Shown: positions 1-6,552 of the stretch, piece by piece
Position numbering within the stretch: the stretch's first letter is position 1
Layout of the letters: each line of letters opens with the position of its first letter
NCBI GenBank assembly: GCA_947385185.1
Contig: CANDJX010000037.1
Location: 1 to 12,784 of the forward strand
Origin: an uncultured Clostridia bacterium
Lineage (GTDB): Bacteria; Bacillota; Clostridia; Christensenellales; Pumilibacteraceae
Direction of reading: 5' to 3'
DNA length: 12,784 bases
Translations under genes and position numbers: made by a program
Notes under the pieces: model-generated
What the model was told of the DNA's origin: nothing
Databases searched by the model: none
Seen by the model: the letters and a program-made list of their open reading frames with translations, nothing else

Positions 1-21
1 TTTGTAGCCAAAGCGTGACGA

Positions 22-75
22 GAGCTGTGCTCGAGGATTGGGCAAGGCTGTCACCAAAGGTGACTGAGGGGATTG
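22..75. repeat. Tandem hairpin repeat units (REP/MITE-like)
   Basis: Two short hairpins each end in a similar tail. The first is GAGC-TGT-GCTC at 22-32, followed by GAGGATTG. The second is GTCACC-AAA-GGTGAC at 50-64, followed by TGAGGGGATTG. Between and around them the sequence is not protein coding. From memory, intergenic units of the form 'hairpin GTCACC/GGTGAC then CTGAGGG' recur in many clostridial genomes, but this cannot be confirmed from one window. The element may continue beyond the left edge. Confidence 0.55.
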
Positions 76-89
76 TTAAAAAATTTCTC

Positions 90-221
90 TGTCATTTCGA
101 CTAAGCGGCATTTGCCGCGCGAAGAAATCTAACTCCCTCTTTGTCATTTCGACCGAAGCGTAAGCGAAGCGGAGAAATCTAAATCAATAAAATAGATTCC
201 TCGGCTGCGCTCGGAATGACA
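90..221. repeat. Three copies of a palindromic intergenic repeat
   Basis: Copy 1 (90-130) and copy 2 (142-180) both begin TGTCATTTCGAC and end GAAATCT. Copy 3 (194-221) is inverted: it begins AGATTCC and ends GGAATGACA. Each has a self-complementary core, for example GCGGCA-TT-TGCCGC in copy 1 and the CGAGC/GCTCG core of copy 3. The ends are conserved and the cores vary, as in REP/MITE-type elements. Copies 2 and 3 face each other and could fold into a larger cruciform. There is no transposase here, so any mobility would depend on functions elsewhere. Confidence 0.75.
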
Positions 222-313
222 GGTAATTTGCTTGACTTGTCTTTATGTAAAACTTATTATATATAAAATTATATATAAAATTTAATTGACATCAATTCAT
301 AAATAAAACCCTA
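222..313. other. AT-rich intergenic tail
   Basis: This AT-rich stretch lies downstream of the HAD gene. It holds TATATAAAATT-type runs and, at 289-303, a 15-base copy of the HAD gene's 3' end (ACATCAATTCATAAA, also at 318-332). A plus-strand promoter-like pair, TTGACT-17-TATTAT, is listed separately. I see no open reading frame with a recognisable product and no RNA gene. Confidence 0.5.
232..260 (+). promoter_or_regulatory. Possible plus-strand sigma-A promoter (weak)
   Basis: TTGACT at 232-237, a 17-base spacer and TATTAT at 255-260 give a near-consensus promoter pointing right. No plus-strand gene follows. A transcript would run antisense through the 3' end of the HAD gene. Chance matches are common in AT-rich DNA, so this is only a candidate. 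Confidence 0.25.
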
Positions 314-348
314 ATTTACATCAATTCATAAAATGAATTGATGTAAAT
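314..348 (-). terminator. Perfect hairpin overlapping the HAD stop codon
   Basis: The arms at 314-329 and 333-348 form a perfect 16-bp inverted repeat around a 3-base loop. The hairpin contains the last ten sense codons and the TAA stop (316-318) of the HAD gene. On the minus strand the stem is followed by TAGGGTTTTATTT, a T-rich but interrupted tract. It is therefore a plausible but weak, AT-rich intrinsic terminator. It may instead act as a 3'-end stabilising structure or be the trace of a small inverted duplication. Confidence 0.5.
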
Positions 349-966
349 ATCCGATAAGGTTCTTAATGTCGTTTGATCCGAGGAACGCGGATCGTACACG
401 GCGACGGTCAGAAAACCGCCGTCTTTCGCGCCCTTGATTCCGAGCGGTATGTCCTCGAACACGGCGCACTCCGAAGGTTCGAGCTTCATAGCCGAGCTTG
501 CGGCAAGATAAATATCCGGATAACCTTTTCCCCGCGATACGTCGTATATCGTCGCAAACGTGTCGAACAAGTCGTACACGCCGTTGTTTTTCAATGCGGA
601 AACGAACAGTTCGGGCTCGGCAGCGGTCGCTATGCCGAGTTTCACGTCGTTTCTTTTCAACTTTTCGAGGAACTCGCGCGCGCCGCGCTTGAGTTTTACT
701 TCGTGCGCATAGGCGTAACGCGCCATTTCCCGCCATTCTTCCATAAGTTCTTCCGGCGTTTCGTCGGTAAAACCGAAACGGCGTATAGTATATACTGCGG
801 TTTCGTAAAAGCCGAGCGGACTTACCGCGTCGATGTAATCGGGCGGCACCGCGATACCCCGCTTGCCGAGAAATTTTTTATCTATATCGTCCCATACGTT
901 CATCGAATCGATGAGCGTGCCGTCGAGGTCGAAAATACATCCGCGAATTTTTGCGAGCCTGTTCAT
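316..966 (-). CDS. HAD-superfamily phosphatase/phosphomutase (beta-phosphoglucomutase-like subfamily)
   Basis: Predicted cytosolic 216-residue hydrolase of the haloacid dehalogenase superfamily, acting on a small phosphorylated metabolite that cannot be named from sequence. All four HAD motifs are present: FDLDGT with nucleophile Asp13 and Asp15; the motif II Thr114 in GIATAA; Lys147 in RGKGYPDIY; and the metal-binding Glu171-Asp172 in VFEDIPLGIKGA. The alpha-helical cap lies at about residues 20-90, as in beta-phosphoglucomutase and sugar-phosphate phosphatases. The frame is open further upstream to 1167, but the ATG at 966 is chosen because the DxD motif normally sits about ten residues from the N-terminus and because a consensus promoter lies just upstream. 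There is no Shine-Dalgarno sequence, and predicted transcription starts at or next to the ATG, suggesting a leaderless mRNA. The gene appears to be a single-gene transcription unit. Confidence 0.9.
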   Translation of the reverse strand: MNRLAKIRGCIFDLDGTLIDSMNVWDDIDKKFLGKRGIAVPPDYIDAVSPLGFYETAVYTIRRFGFTDETPEELMEEWREMARYAYAHEVKLKRGAREFLEKLKRNDVKLGIATAAEPELFVSALKNNGVYDLFDTFATIYDVSRGKGYPDIYLAASSAMKLEPSECAVFEDIPLGIKGAKDGGFLTVAVYDPRSSDQTTLRTLSDIYINSFYELM

Positions 967-972
967 ATAAAA

Positions 973-1001
973 ATTATAACATCGGCTCGCGCGTTTGTCA
1001 A
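973..1001 (-). promoter_or_regulatory. Consensus promoter of the HAD gene (leaderless)
   Basis: TTGACA at 996-1001, a 17-base spacer and TATAAT at 973-978 match the housekeeping sigma consensus at all twelve positions. Only six bases separate the -10 box from the ATG at 966, so the normal +1 falls on or beside the start codon. The -35 box overlaps the stop codon of the upstream LRR gene (998-1000). Confidence 0.85.
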
Positions 1002-1681
1002 CCTCGCTGCGACGGATCCGGAGTCGGAATGTTTCCGGTATAACGCCAAATTCCGCGCCATAGGACTTCAACGCCTGTGTATCCGCACCAACAGTCGCTC
1101 CACCCCGCCGGCTTTGCTTCTGCCTCGCAGAATATGCGCCGCGCCGAAGTGCAGCCGAAAAACGCAAAATCGCCCACGGTATTGAGCGACAAAGGCATGA
1201 CTATATCGTCAAGACCGCAACATCCGTAAAAAGCCCGATCGCCTATAATGGCAAGACTGTCCGGAAAATCTATCGCGGCAAGTTTTTTACAGCCGGAAAA
1301 CGCCTCGCTCCCTATCTGAAGCAACGACTGCGGCAACGTCACCGAAATCAGACAATCGTTCCCGGCAAACGCTCCGTCCGCAATAGACGTGACCGGCAAT
1401 TCGTTTTCGCCGAAAGCCGACGGAATCGCGATACGCGCAGCCCGACCCGAAATTCCGGTCACGATATATTCGTTGCCGCGCGGAGCAAGCTCGAACGTCA
1501 ATTCTTTGCTTGCATTCGGTTCGCTTTTTTCGTCGTCGTTTTGCTCGTCCTCCGTAAGCACGACTCCGTAAGTCCGGTTCGGCGCGACCGAAGTCCCCGA
1601 AAAACCGATAAGCAAAAATATGCCGACGCTGACGGCGCCGAGCGCGAGCGCAAGCGCAAAAACAGGTATGGTCTTTTTCAT
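998..1681 (-). CDS. BspA-type leucine-rich-repeat protein, secreted or membrane-anchored
   Basis: 227-residue protein with a short basic N-terminus (MKK) and a hydrophobic segment at about residues 5-27, which acts as a signal peptide or N-terminal anchor. An acidic low-complexity linker follows (about 43-60, TEDEQNDDEKSEP). Residues about 95-185 hold roughly four LRR_5/BspA-type repeats of about 23 residues with the pattern SIgdgAFxGCxxLxxVxLPxSL. The tail (CEAEAKPAGW, then VEVLWRG) is typical of this family's capping region. Members in gut Firmicutes and Bacteroidetes are surface proteins thought to bind host or microbial partners; the ligand here is unknown. There is no LPXTG sorting motif. 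The frame is open to a TTG at 1720, but the ATG at 1681 directly before the signal segment is preferred. A TATAAT lies six bases upstream of that ATG, and no well-spaced ribosome binding site is visible. Confidence 0.85.
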   Translation of the reverse strand: MKKTIPVFALALALGAVSVGIFLLIGFSGTSVAPNRTYGVVLTEDEQNDDEKSEPNASKELTFELAPRGNEYIVTGISGRAARIAIPSAFGENELPVTSIADGAFAGNDCLISVTLPQSLLQIGSEAFSGCKKLAAIDFPDSLAIIGDRAFYGCCGLDDIVMPLSLNTVGDFAFFGCTSARRIFCEAEAKPAGWSDCWCGYTGVEVLWRGIWRYTGNIPTPDPSQRG

Positions 1682-1687
1682 ACCCCG

Positions 1688-1693
1688 ATTATA
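1688..1693 (-). promoter_or_regulatory. -10 box of the LRR gene, no clear -35
   Basis: TATAAT lies six bases upstream of the ATG at 1681, the same distance as in the HAD gene. The hexamer 17 bases further upstream is GTATTA, a poor -35 match, so the promoter is less certain. The only purine-rich run before the ATG (CGGGGT) is too close to be a normal ribosome binding site, which again fits a leaderless or near-leaderless transcript. Confidence 0.45.
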
Positions 1694-1741
1694 TCCGATT
1701 TTCCGGTAAATAATACGCAAAAACAGACGCGCTTAAATGCC

Positions 1742-1779
1742 ATGCGCTCCGAAAGTCACGCATGACTTTCGGAGCGCAT
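1742..1779 (-). terminator. Long GC-rich hairpin at the end of the pyr operon
   Basis: A perfect 17-bp inverted repeat (arms 1742-1758 and 1763-1779, core GCGCTCCGAAAG) closes a 4-base loop. It stands between the last gene of the pyr operon (stop at 1816) and the LRR gene, where a terminator is expected. On the minus strand the stem is followed by GGCATTTAAG and only later by a run of five T, so it lacks the immediate U tract of a classical intrinsic terminator. It may be a weak terminator, a 3'-end processing or stability structure, or an intergenic palindromic repeat. Confidence 0.55.
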
Positions 1780-1815
1780 TTCCAATCATCAGTCCGTTAA
1801 AACCATAACGAAGTG

Positions 1816-2130
1816 TCAGACCATTGTAACTATATTATAGATCAATCCGAACGTCGCGAGCGCGAACACTACGGACATGATCACAAGATTCACGACGGCG
1901 TTGCGGAACTCCGGCGACGCGCGGAAAACGTCGCTTCGTACGACGAGCACCGTTCTGACCACGGACAGCGCGGAGCCGATCATAAAGAGCGCGAAGCCCG
2001 CGATCGTGACCGCAATGGGACGCACGAACATACCGACGATCAGAGTCACCGCCGCCGTAAGCAAAATAATATCGCACACCTGCCTGAGTCCGAACTGAGA
2101 AAAATAATTTTTACGCGGTTTGTTTTCCAT
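1816..2130 (-). CDS. Small three-helix membrane protein of unknown function
   Basis: I do not recognise a named family for this 104-residue protein. It has a short basic N-terminus (MENKPRKNYF), predicted transmembrane helices at about 19-36 and 39-58, a polar, arginine-containing stretch at about 59-77 (RTVLVVRSDVFRASPEFR) and a third helix at about 78-99. No catalytic motif or cysteine pair stands out. Its ATG overlaps the pyrE stop codon (TAATG), with only a weak upstream purine run, so translation is probably coupled to pyrE. It is the last gene of the operon and is followed by a hairpin. The position suggests co-expression with pyrimidine synthesis, but the sequence gives no evidence for transport or any other role. 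It is too short to be a UraA/PyrP-type uracil permease. Confidence 0.8.
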   Translation of the reverse strand: MENKPRKNYFSQFGLRQVCDIILLTAAVTLIVGMFVRPIAVTIAGFALFMIGSALSVVRTVLVVRSDVFRASPEFRNAVVNLVIMSVVFALATFGLIYNIVTMV

Positions 2131-2708
2131 TATTTAATCGACCTGCTACCCGGTTTATACGGCGCGCCCGCGCCTGCCTTGCAAAGCGGACAGTCGTCGG
2201 GTTCCCAACTCGTCACTTCCATAGACAGGAGAGGAACGTACGGGACCGAAAATTCGACTTTACCGTTCGAGCGGTCGACCACGCTTGCGCAGGCAACCAC
2301 TTCCGCACCCATGCTTTTGCATAATTCGATGACTTCTTTGACGCTTCCGCCCGTCGTAACGACGTCCTCCGCGACGACGACTTTCATACCCTTATCGAGT
2401 CCGAATCCGCGTCTGAACGTCATCGTTCCGTTTTCGCGCTCGGCGAATATATTCGTAACTCCGAGCTGACGCGCAAGCTCGTATCCGAGAATGATCCCGC
2501 CCACCGCCGGGGATACGACCATATCGGGTTTGTACGGCGCGAGTTTTTCCGCAAGCGCCGCGACTATTTTTTCGGACTCGGACGGATGCACAAAGAGCTT
2601 CGCGCTCTGCATATACGTATCCGAATGCCGTCCGCTCGTGAGCAGAAAATGCCCTTTCAGCACCCCGCCCGTTCTTTCGTAAGCATTGAGAACTTCTTTG
2701 TCAGTCAT
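2130..2708 (-). CDS. pyrE: Orotate phosphoribosyltransferase
   Basis: Joins orotate to PRPP to give orotidine 5'-monophosphate, the fifth step of UMP synthesis, in the cytosol. The 192-residue protein carries the type I phosphoribosyltransferase PRPP loop VVVAEDVVTTGGS at 110-122, the N-terminal GHFLLTSGRHS segment and the SPAVGGIILGYE region. Its C-terminus, with DDCPLC (Cys173, Cys176) and KPGSR, marks the longer clostridial/thermophile-type PyrE rather than the E. coli type; whether the cysteine pair binds metal is unknown. The start at 2708 has a GAGG ribosome binding site. It follows pyrD after 42 bases, the largest gap in the operon, and overlaps the next gene by one base. Confidence 0.97.
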   Translation of the reverse strand: MTDKEVLNAYERTGGVLKGHFLLTSGRHSDTYMQSAKLFVHPSESEKIVAALAEKLAPYKPDMVVSPAVGGIILGYELARQLGVTNIFAERENGTMTFRRGFGLDKGMKVVVAEDVVTTGGSVKEVIELCKSMGAEVVACASVVDRSNGKVEFSVPYVPLLSMEVTSWEPDDCPLCKAGAGAPYKPGSRSIK

Positions 2709-2750
2709 AAGTATAACCTCGCAAATATGATTTTATTCGTTATTTGTTAT

Positions 2751-3656
2751 TCAGTCGTCGAGCGCGCCGATCAGTTCGGTGAGCGACTCCACGCCGCATT
2801 TTTTCATTTCTTCGGTCAGTTCGCCGACTATACGCGGCGCGGCGCAGGGATCGCATATGTTTACCGTGCCTATCTGTACCGCCGTCGCGCCGCAAAGCAT
2901 AAATTCGAGAGCGTCGCGCGCAGTAGTAATTCCGCCCAGTCCTATAATCGGTATGCTCACCGCCTTATATACTTCGCGAACCATGCGGAGCGCGATCGGT
3001 TTTATGCACGGACCGCTTAAGCCCCCCGTCACGTTACCGAGCACGGGTTTTCTCGTATAAAGATCGACCGCCATGCCCGTAAGCGTATTTATGAGCGATA
3101 CGGCGTCCGCGCCGCCGTTCTCCGCCGCGCGGGCGTTATCGGCGATATTCGATACGTTAGGCGTAAGTTTTACTATAAGCGGTTTTTTACAATGCTTTTT
3201 CGCCGCACGCGTCACTTCTTCCACCGATTCGGGCAATACGCCGAAAGACATACCGCCGCGTTTTACGTTCGGGCAACTGATGTTCATCTCTATCATATCG
3301 ACGTCGGTTTCGCTCAGTCGCTCGCAAATGCGCTCGTAATCGGATAGCGTCGAACCCGCGGCGTTCGCGATCGCAACGGTATCAAGACCGCGCATATACG
3401 GAAGTTCGTTCGCAATAAACGCTTCGACGCCCGGATTTTGTAAGCCCACGCAATTGAGTATACCGCTCGGCGTTTCGGCTATTCTGACGCCGTCGTTGCC
3501 CACTCTCGGGTTCAAAGTCAGTCCCTTGGACGAAATCCCGCCGAGCACGGACGGGTCGTAAAACTCGCCGTATTCCCTGCCGAAACCGTAAGTACCCGAC
3601 GCGGCGATTATCGGATTTTTGAAATTTATCCCGCATATATTTACTTCGGTATTCAT
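2751..3656 (-). CDS. pyrD: Dihydroorotate dehydrogenase B (NAD+), catalytic subunit
   Basis: Oxidises dihydroorotate to orotate with FMN. The 301-residue TIM-barrel protein shows the class 1 active-site cysteine (Cys128) in MNISCPNV, the N-terminal NPIIAASGTYGFG segment, the KLTPN loop and the FMN phosphate-binding GLGGITTARDALE and GATAVQIGT stretches. Class 1B enzymes use cysteine and pair with the iron-sulfur flavoprotein PyrK, and pyrK lies directly upstream, overlapping by four bases (ATGA). A strong ribosome binding site, GGAGGT, lies six bases before the ATG, inside the pyrK end. Together the two subunits pass electrons to NAD+ in the cytosol, as an A2B2 complex in studied relatives. 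Confidence 0.97.
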   Translation of the reverse strand: MNTEVNICGINFKNPIIAASGTYGFGREYGEFYDPSVLGGISSKGLTLNPRVGNDGVRIAETPSGILNCVGLQNPGVEAFIANELPYMRGLDTVAIANAAGSTLSDYERICERLSETDVDMIEMNISCPNVKRGGMSFGVLPESVEEVTRAAKKHCKKPLIVKLTPNVSNIADNARAAENGGADAVSLINTLTGMAVDLYTRKPVLGNVTGGLSGPCIKPIALRMVREVYKAVSIPIIGLGGITTARDALEFMLCGATAVQIGTVNICDPCAAPRIVGELTEEMKKCGVESLTELIGALDD

Positions 3657-4402
3657 TCAAACACCTCCGCGGAGTCGAAAACAGGTCCGTCTTTACAGAC
3701 GCGTTTATTATGTCCCGCGACCTTGCACGTACAGGTCAGGCAGGCGCCCACTCCGCAGCCCATGCGCTGTTCGAGCGAAAGATACGCTTTCACTCCGCGA
3801 CGGGCGGCGAGCGCTTTCACCGATTTCATGAGCGGCGTAGGTCCGCAACAGAATATAACTTCGGGCGCGAAACCTTCGTCCATATCCTTTTCCAGAGCCG
3901 CGACGGGATAACCGTGAAAGCCGCGGCTTCCGTCGTCGGTGCAAAGCGTGAATTTACCGCACTTTCCGAACTCACGCTCGAGCATGACCGCCGAAGCGTT
4001 CACGAACCCGTTGTATATGCGGACTTCCGCACCCCGGTATTCTTTTGCGAGCAAGTAGAGCGGGACTATCCCGAACCCTCCGCCCACGATCGCGACTTTA
4101 CTTCTTTTTTCGGTCGGGAACCCGTTGCCGAGCGGCATGGTAAGCCTTATGCCGTCGCCGGCTTCGAGCTCCGAAAGCGCGATCGTGCCGTTGCCCTTGA
4201 CACGGTAAAGAAACGAAACGGAATTTTCGTCTCTCGACAGAATGCCGAAGGGACGGCGAAGCACGCAGTCCTTTCTCGGGACTTCGAGCATTGCAAACTG
4301 CCCGGGGCGCACTTCGGGCATATCTTTCACTCCGACGGTCATTTCGAACGCGTCGGGTGCGATTTGCTTATTTGAAACTATTTCGCCCGTATAATCTTTC
4401 AT
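3653..4402 (-). CDS. pyrK: Dihydroorotate dehydrogenase B, electron transfer subunit
   Basis: Carries electrons from PyrD's FMN to NAD+ through a [2Fe-2S] cluster and FAD. The 249-residue protein has a ferredoxin-reductase-like layout: an FAD-binding barrel with RRPFGI at 49-54, a nucleotide-binding GGGFGIVPL at 107-115, a CCGPTPLM stretch at 185-192, and a C-terminal cluster motif with Cys216, Cys221, Cys224 and Cys236 (MGCGVGACLTC, then RVCKDGPVF). The frame is open upstream to 4480 inside pyrF, but the ATG at 4402, seven bases after the pyrF stop, gives the family's normal N-terminus. The ribosome binding site is weak, so translation is probably coupled to pyrF. Confidence 0.96.
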   Translation of the reverse strand: MKDYTGEIVSNKQIAPDAFEMTVGVKDMPEVRPGQFAMLEVPRKDCVLRRPFGILSRDENSVSFLYRVKGNGTIALSELEAGDGIRLTMPLGNGFPTEKRSKVAIVGGGFGIVPLYLLAKEYRGAEVRIYNGFVNASAVMLEREFGKCGKFTLCTDDGSRGFHGYPVAALEKDMDEGFAPEVIFCCGPTPLMKSVKALAARRGVKAYLSLEQRMGCGVGACLTCTCKVAGHNKRVCKDGPVFDSAEVFE

Positions 4403-4409
4403 ACGATAT

Positions 4410-5282
4410 TCACTTACGCGCCAAAGCCGCCGCGAGGTCCTCGCGCATATCGACCGCAGCCGCATAAGCGGCGTCCGCATAAGACATTCCTTTGTATTTT
4501 TCCTGTTTGTAAGCGCAGATTATGCCGCGGCTGGAATTGACTATTCCGCCGCCGCCCGCCTTGTCGAATCCCGCGACCGCGCCGTCCGCGCCGCCGCCCT
4601 GCGCGCCGTAACCCGGCACGAGGAAGAAAGTATTCGGCATGAGTTGGCGAAGCTGTTTCGCCTGCTCGGGATACGTAGCGCCGACCACCGCGCCGACGTT
4701 CGAATATCCGCATTTACCGACGCTCGCGACGCCCCAGCCTCTGACGAGCCGCGCCATCTGTTCGTAAACCGCAAGACCGTTTTCGAGACGAAGATCCTGA
4801 AGTTCGCCGCCCGACGGATTGGAAGTTTTTACGAGCGCGAATATGCCTTTATTCTCGTCGCCGAGGAACGGTTTTATGCCGTCGGTACCGAGATAACCGT
4901 TCACCGTGACGAAATCCGAATCGAAATCGCCGGATGAAAAGGCGGTCGCATACTGTTTTGCCGTCGCGCCTATGTCGTTGCGCTTCGCGTCCGCGATTAC
5001 GATCATGCCGCTGTTGCGAGCGAAACGAAGCGTTTTGGCAAACACAGCCATACCGAGCACGCCGCACGCTTCATAGTAAGCGATCTGCACTTTCACGGCG
5101 GGAACGATCCCTTTGATTTTGTCGATTATGCGCGCGTTGAACTCTATCATGCTCTCGGCAACCGCCGTTTTGTCGCCGCATATCTTTTCGTAATTCGGGA
5201 GATATTCGGGCGACGTATCGAGTCCTACCACGCTCGGATTGCCGGTGATCTTAATCTTCTGTACAAGTTCGTCGATTATCAT
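4410..5282 (-). CDS. pyrF: Orotidine 5'-phosphate decarboxylase (type 2)
   Basis: Last step of UMP synthesis: removes CO2 from OMP. The 290-residue protein shows the catalytic DxKxxD array ADAKRNDIG (Asp98, Lys100, Asp103) and the substrate-phosphate loop region VPGYGAQGG. Its length (the short E. coli-type enzymes are about 230-245 residues) and the N-terminal NPSVVGLDTSPEYLP place it in the longer type 2 branch found in mycobacteria, myxobacteria and many Clostridia. The ATG at 5282 lies one base beyond the pyrC stop, with a GAGGAG ribosome binding site inside the end of pyrC. An overlapping ATG five bases upstream is out of frame. Confidence 0.97.
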   Translation of the reverse strand: MIIDELVQKIKITGNPSVVGLDTSPEYLPNYEKICGDKTAVAESMIEFNARIIDKIKGIVPAVKVQIAYYEACGVLGMAVFAKTLRFARNSGMIVIADAKRNDIGATAKQYATAFSSGDFDSDFVTVNGYLGTDGIKPFLGDENKGIFALVKTSNPSGGELQDLRLENGLAVYEQMARLVRGWGVASVGKCGYSNVGAVVGATYPEQAKQLRQLMPNTFFLVPGYGAQGGGADGAVAGFDKAGGGGIVNSSRGIICAYKQEKYKGMSYADAAYAAAVDMREDLAAALARK

Positions 5283-5283
5283 A

Positions 5284-6552
5284 TCATGCTCCTCTGTATT
5301 TGATTTCGCCGCCGACGATAGTATAATCCACGCCGCCTTTGAGCATCCACCCGTCGTAAAGACAGTTCTTGCCGTTGCCGTGCAATTCGCTCGCCTTTAC
5401 CGTGCGCGACGCGTCGGGGTCGAACACTATTATGTCCGCCATAATACCCGGCTTAATATGCACTACGGGCAAGCCGAGCAGACGCGCCGGAGTGTGGCTC
5501 ATAAGCCGGACAAGCGCGGGCATATCTATTTCGCCGCTGTCGACAAGGTAAGTATACGCAAGCGAAAGCGCGGTTTCGAGTCCGACCGTACCGAACGGAG
5601 CGAGATCGAACTCCACGTTTTTTTCGCCCGAAGAATGCGGCGCGTGGTCCGTCGCTATTACGTCTATCGTGCCGTCCTTTATCCCTTCTATGATCGCTTC
5701 CCTGTCGGCGTCCTCCCGCAGCGGCGGATTGATTTTCGCGTTCGTATTGTACGACAAAATTTCCTCGTCCGTCGCCGAGAAATAATGCGGGCACGTTTCG
5801 CAAGTGATTTTCACGTCGCGCGCCTTGGCTTCGCGTATAAGCTGCACGCTTCCGCGCGTCGACACGTGAGCGATATGGATACGGGCGTCAAGGCTCTCTG
5901 CAAGCACTATATCGCGGGCTATGCCTATTTCCTCGGCGGCGCGATTTATGCCGCGGAGTCCCGCAATAGTGGCGTTTACGCCTTCGTTGACCACGCCGCC
6001 GTCCGAAACTGACGTATCTTCGGTGTGGTCTATCACGAGTATATTGAACGTCTTTGCATACTCGAGCGCGTTGCGCATAATGCCGCTGTTCATGACCGGA
6101 TGACCGTCGTCGCTGACGGCGACGATCCCCGCTTCTTTCATCTTCGCCATTTCGGCAAGTTCTTCGCCTTTCTGTCCTTTTGTAATGCACCCGATCGGAT
6201 AGACGCGCGCGAGATCGGCTTCGCGTCCGCGCATGGAAACGTAACGAACGAGCGCCGCGCTGTCGAGCGGAGGATTGGTATTCGGCATACACGCGACGGA
6301 AGTATATCCGCCCGCGACTGCCGCCTCCGCGCCGCCCGCGATGGTTTCTTTATGCTCGAATCCCGGCTCGCGCAGATGACAATGCATATCAACGAGCCCT
6401 GGCATAACGAGTTTATCCGTCGCGTCTATGACGACGTCCGCGGTTACGTCGAGGTTTTCCCCGACCCGCATAATCTTACCGTTGTCTATAAAAACGTCGG
6501 CTTTGTACTCGCTTCCGTCTATTATTCTTCCGTTTTTTATAAGCAAGCTCAT
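5284..6552 (-). CDS. pyrC: Dihydroorotase (class I, zinc-dependent)
   Basis: Cyclises carbamoyl-aspartate to dihydroorotate in the cytosol. The 422-residue amidohydrolase has the metal-binding DMHCHLREPG (His57, His59), the bridging-site Asp149 in AVSDDGHP, His176 in IDHTED, His229 in IAHVSTRGS and the catalytic Asp302 in IATDHAPH. The substrate-binding MPNTNPP lies at 89-95. Length and motifs match the class I (Bacillus-type) enzyme rather than the shorter E. coli type. It starts within the pyrB stop (four-base ATGA overlap) behind a GGGAGG ribosome binding site, six bases from the ATG. Confidence 0.97.
   Translation of the reverse strand: MSLLIKNGRIIDGSEYKADVFIDNGKIMRVGENLDVTADVVIDATDKLVMPGLVDMHCHLREPGFEHKETIAGGAEAAVAGGYTSVACMPNTNPPLDSAALVRYVSMRGREADLARVYPIGCITKGQKGEELAEMAKMKEAGIVAVSDDGHPVMNSGIMRNALEYAKTFNILVIDHTEDTSVSDGGVVNEGVNATIAGLRGINRAAEEIGIARDIVLAESLDARIHIAHVSTRGSVQLIREAKARDVKITCETCPHYFSATDEEILSYNTNAKINPPLREDADREAIIEGIKDGTIDVIATDHAPHSSGEKNVEFDLAPFGTVGLETALSLAYTYLVDSGEIDMPALVRLMSHTPARLLGLPVVHIKPGIMADIIVFDPDASRTVKASELHGNGKNCLYDGWMLKGGVDYTIVGGEIKYRGA

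Noticed and set aside
967..1167. N-terminal extension of the HAD protein
   Set aside because: The extension overlaps the LRR gene, has no conserved sequence and would place the DxD motif about 80 residues from the start. The ATG at 966 fits the family and the promoter.
4403..4480. 26-residue N-terminal extension of PyrK
   Set aside because: It lies inside pyrF and is Arg-rich and unlike the family; the ATG at 4402 gives the normal PyrK start.
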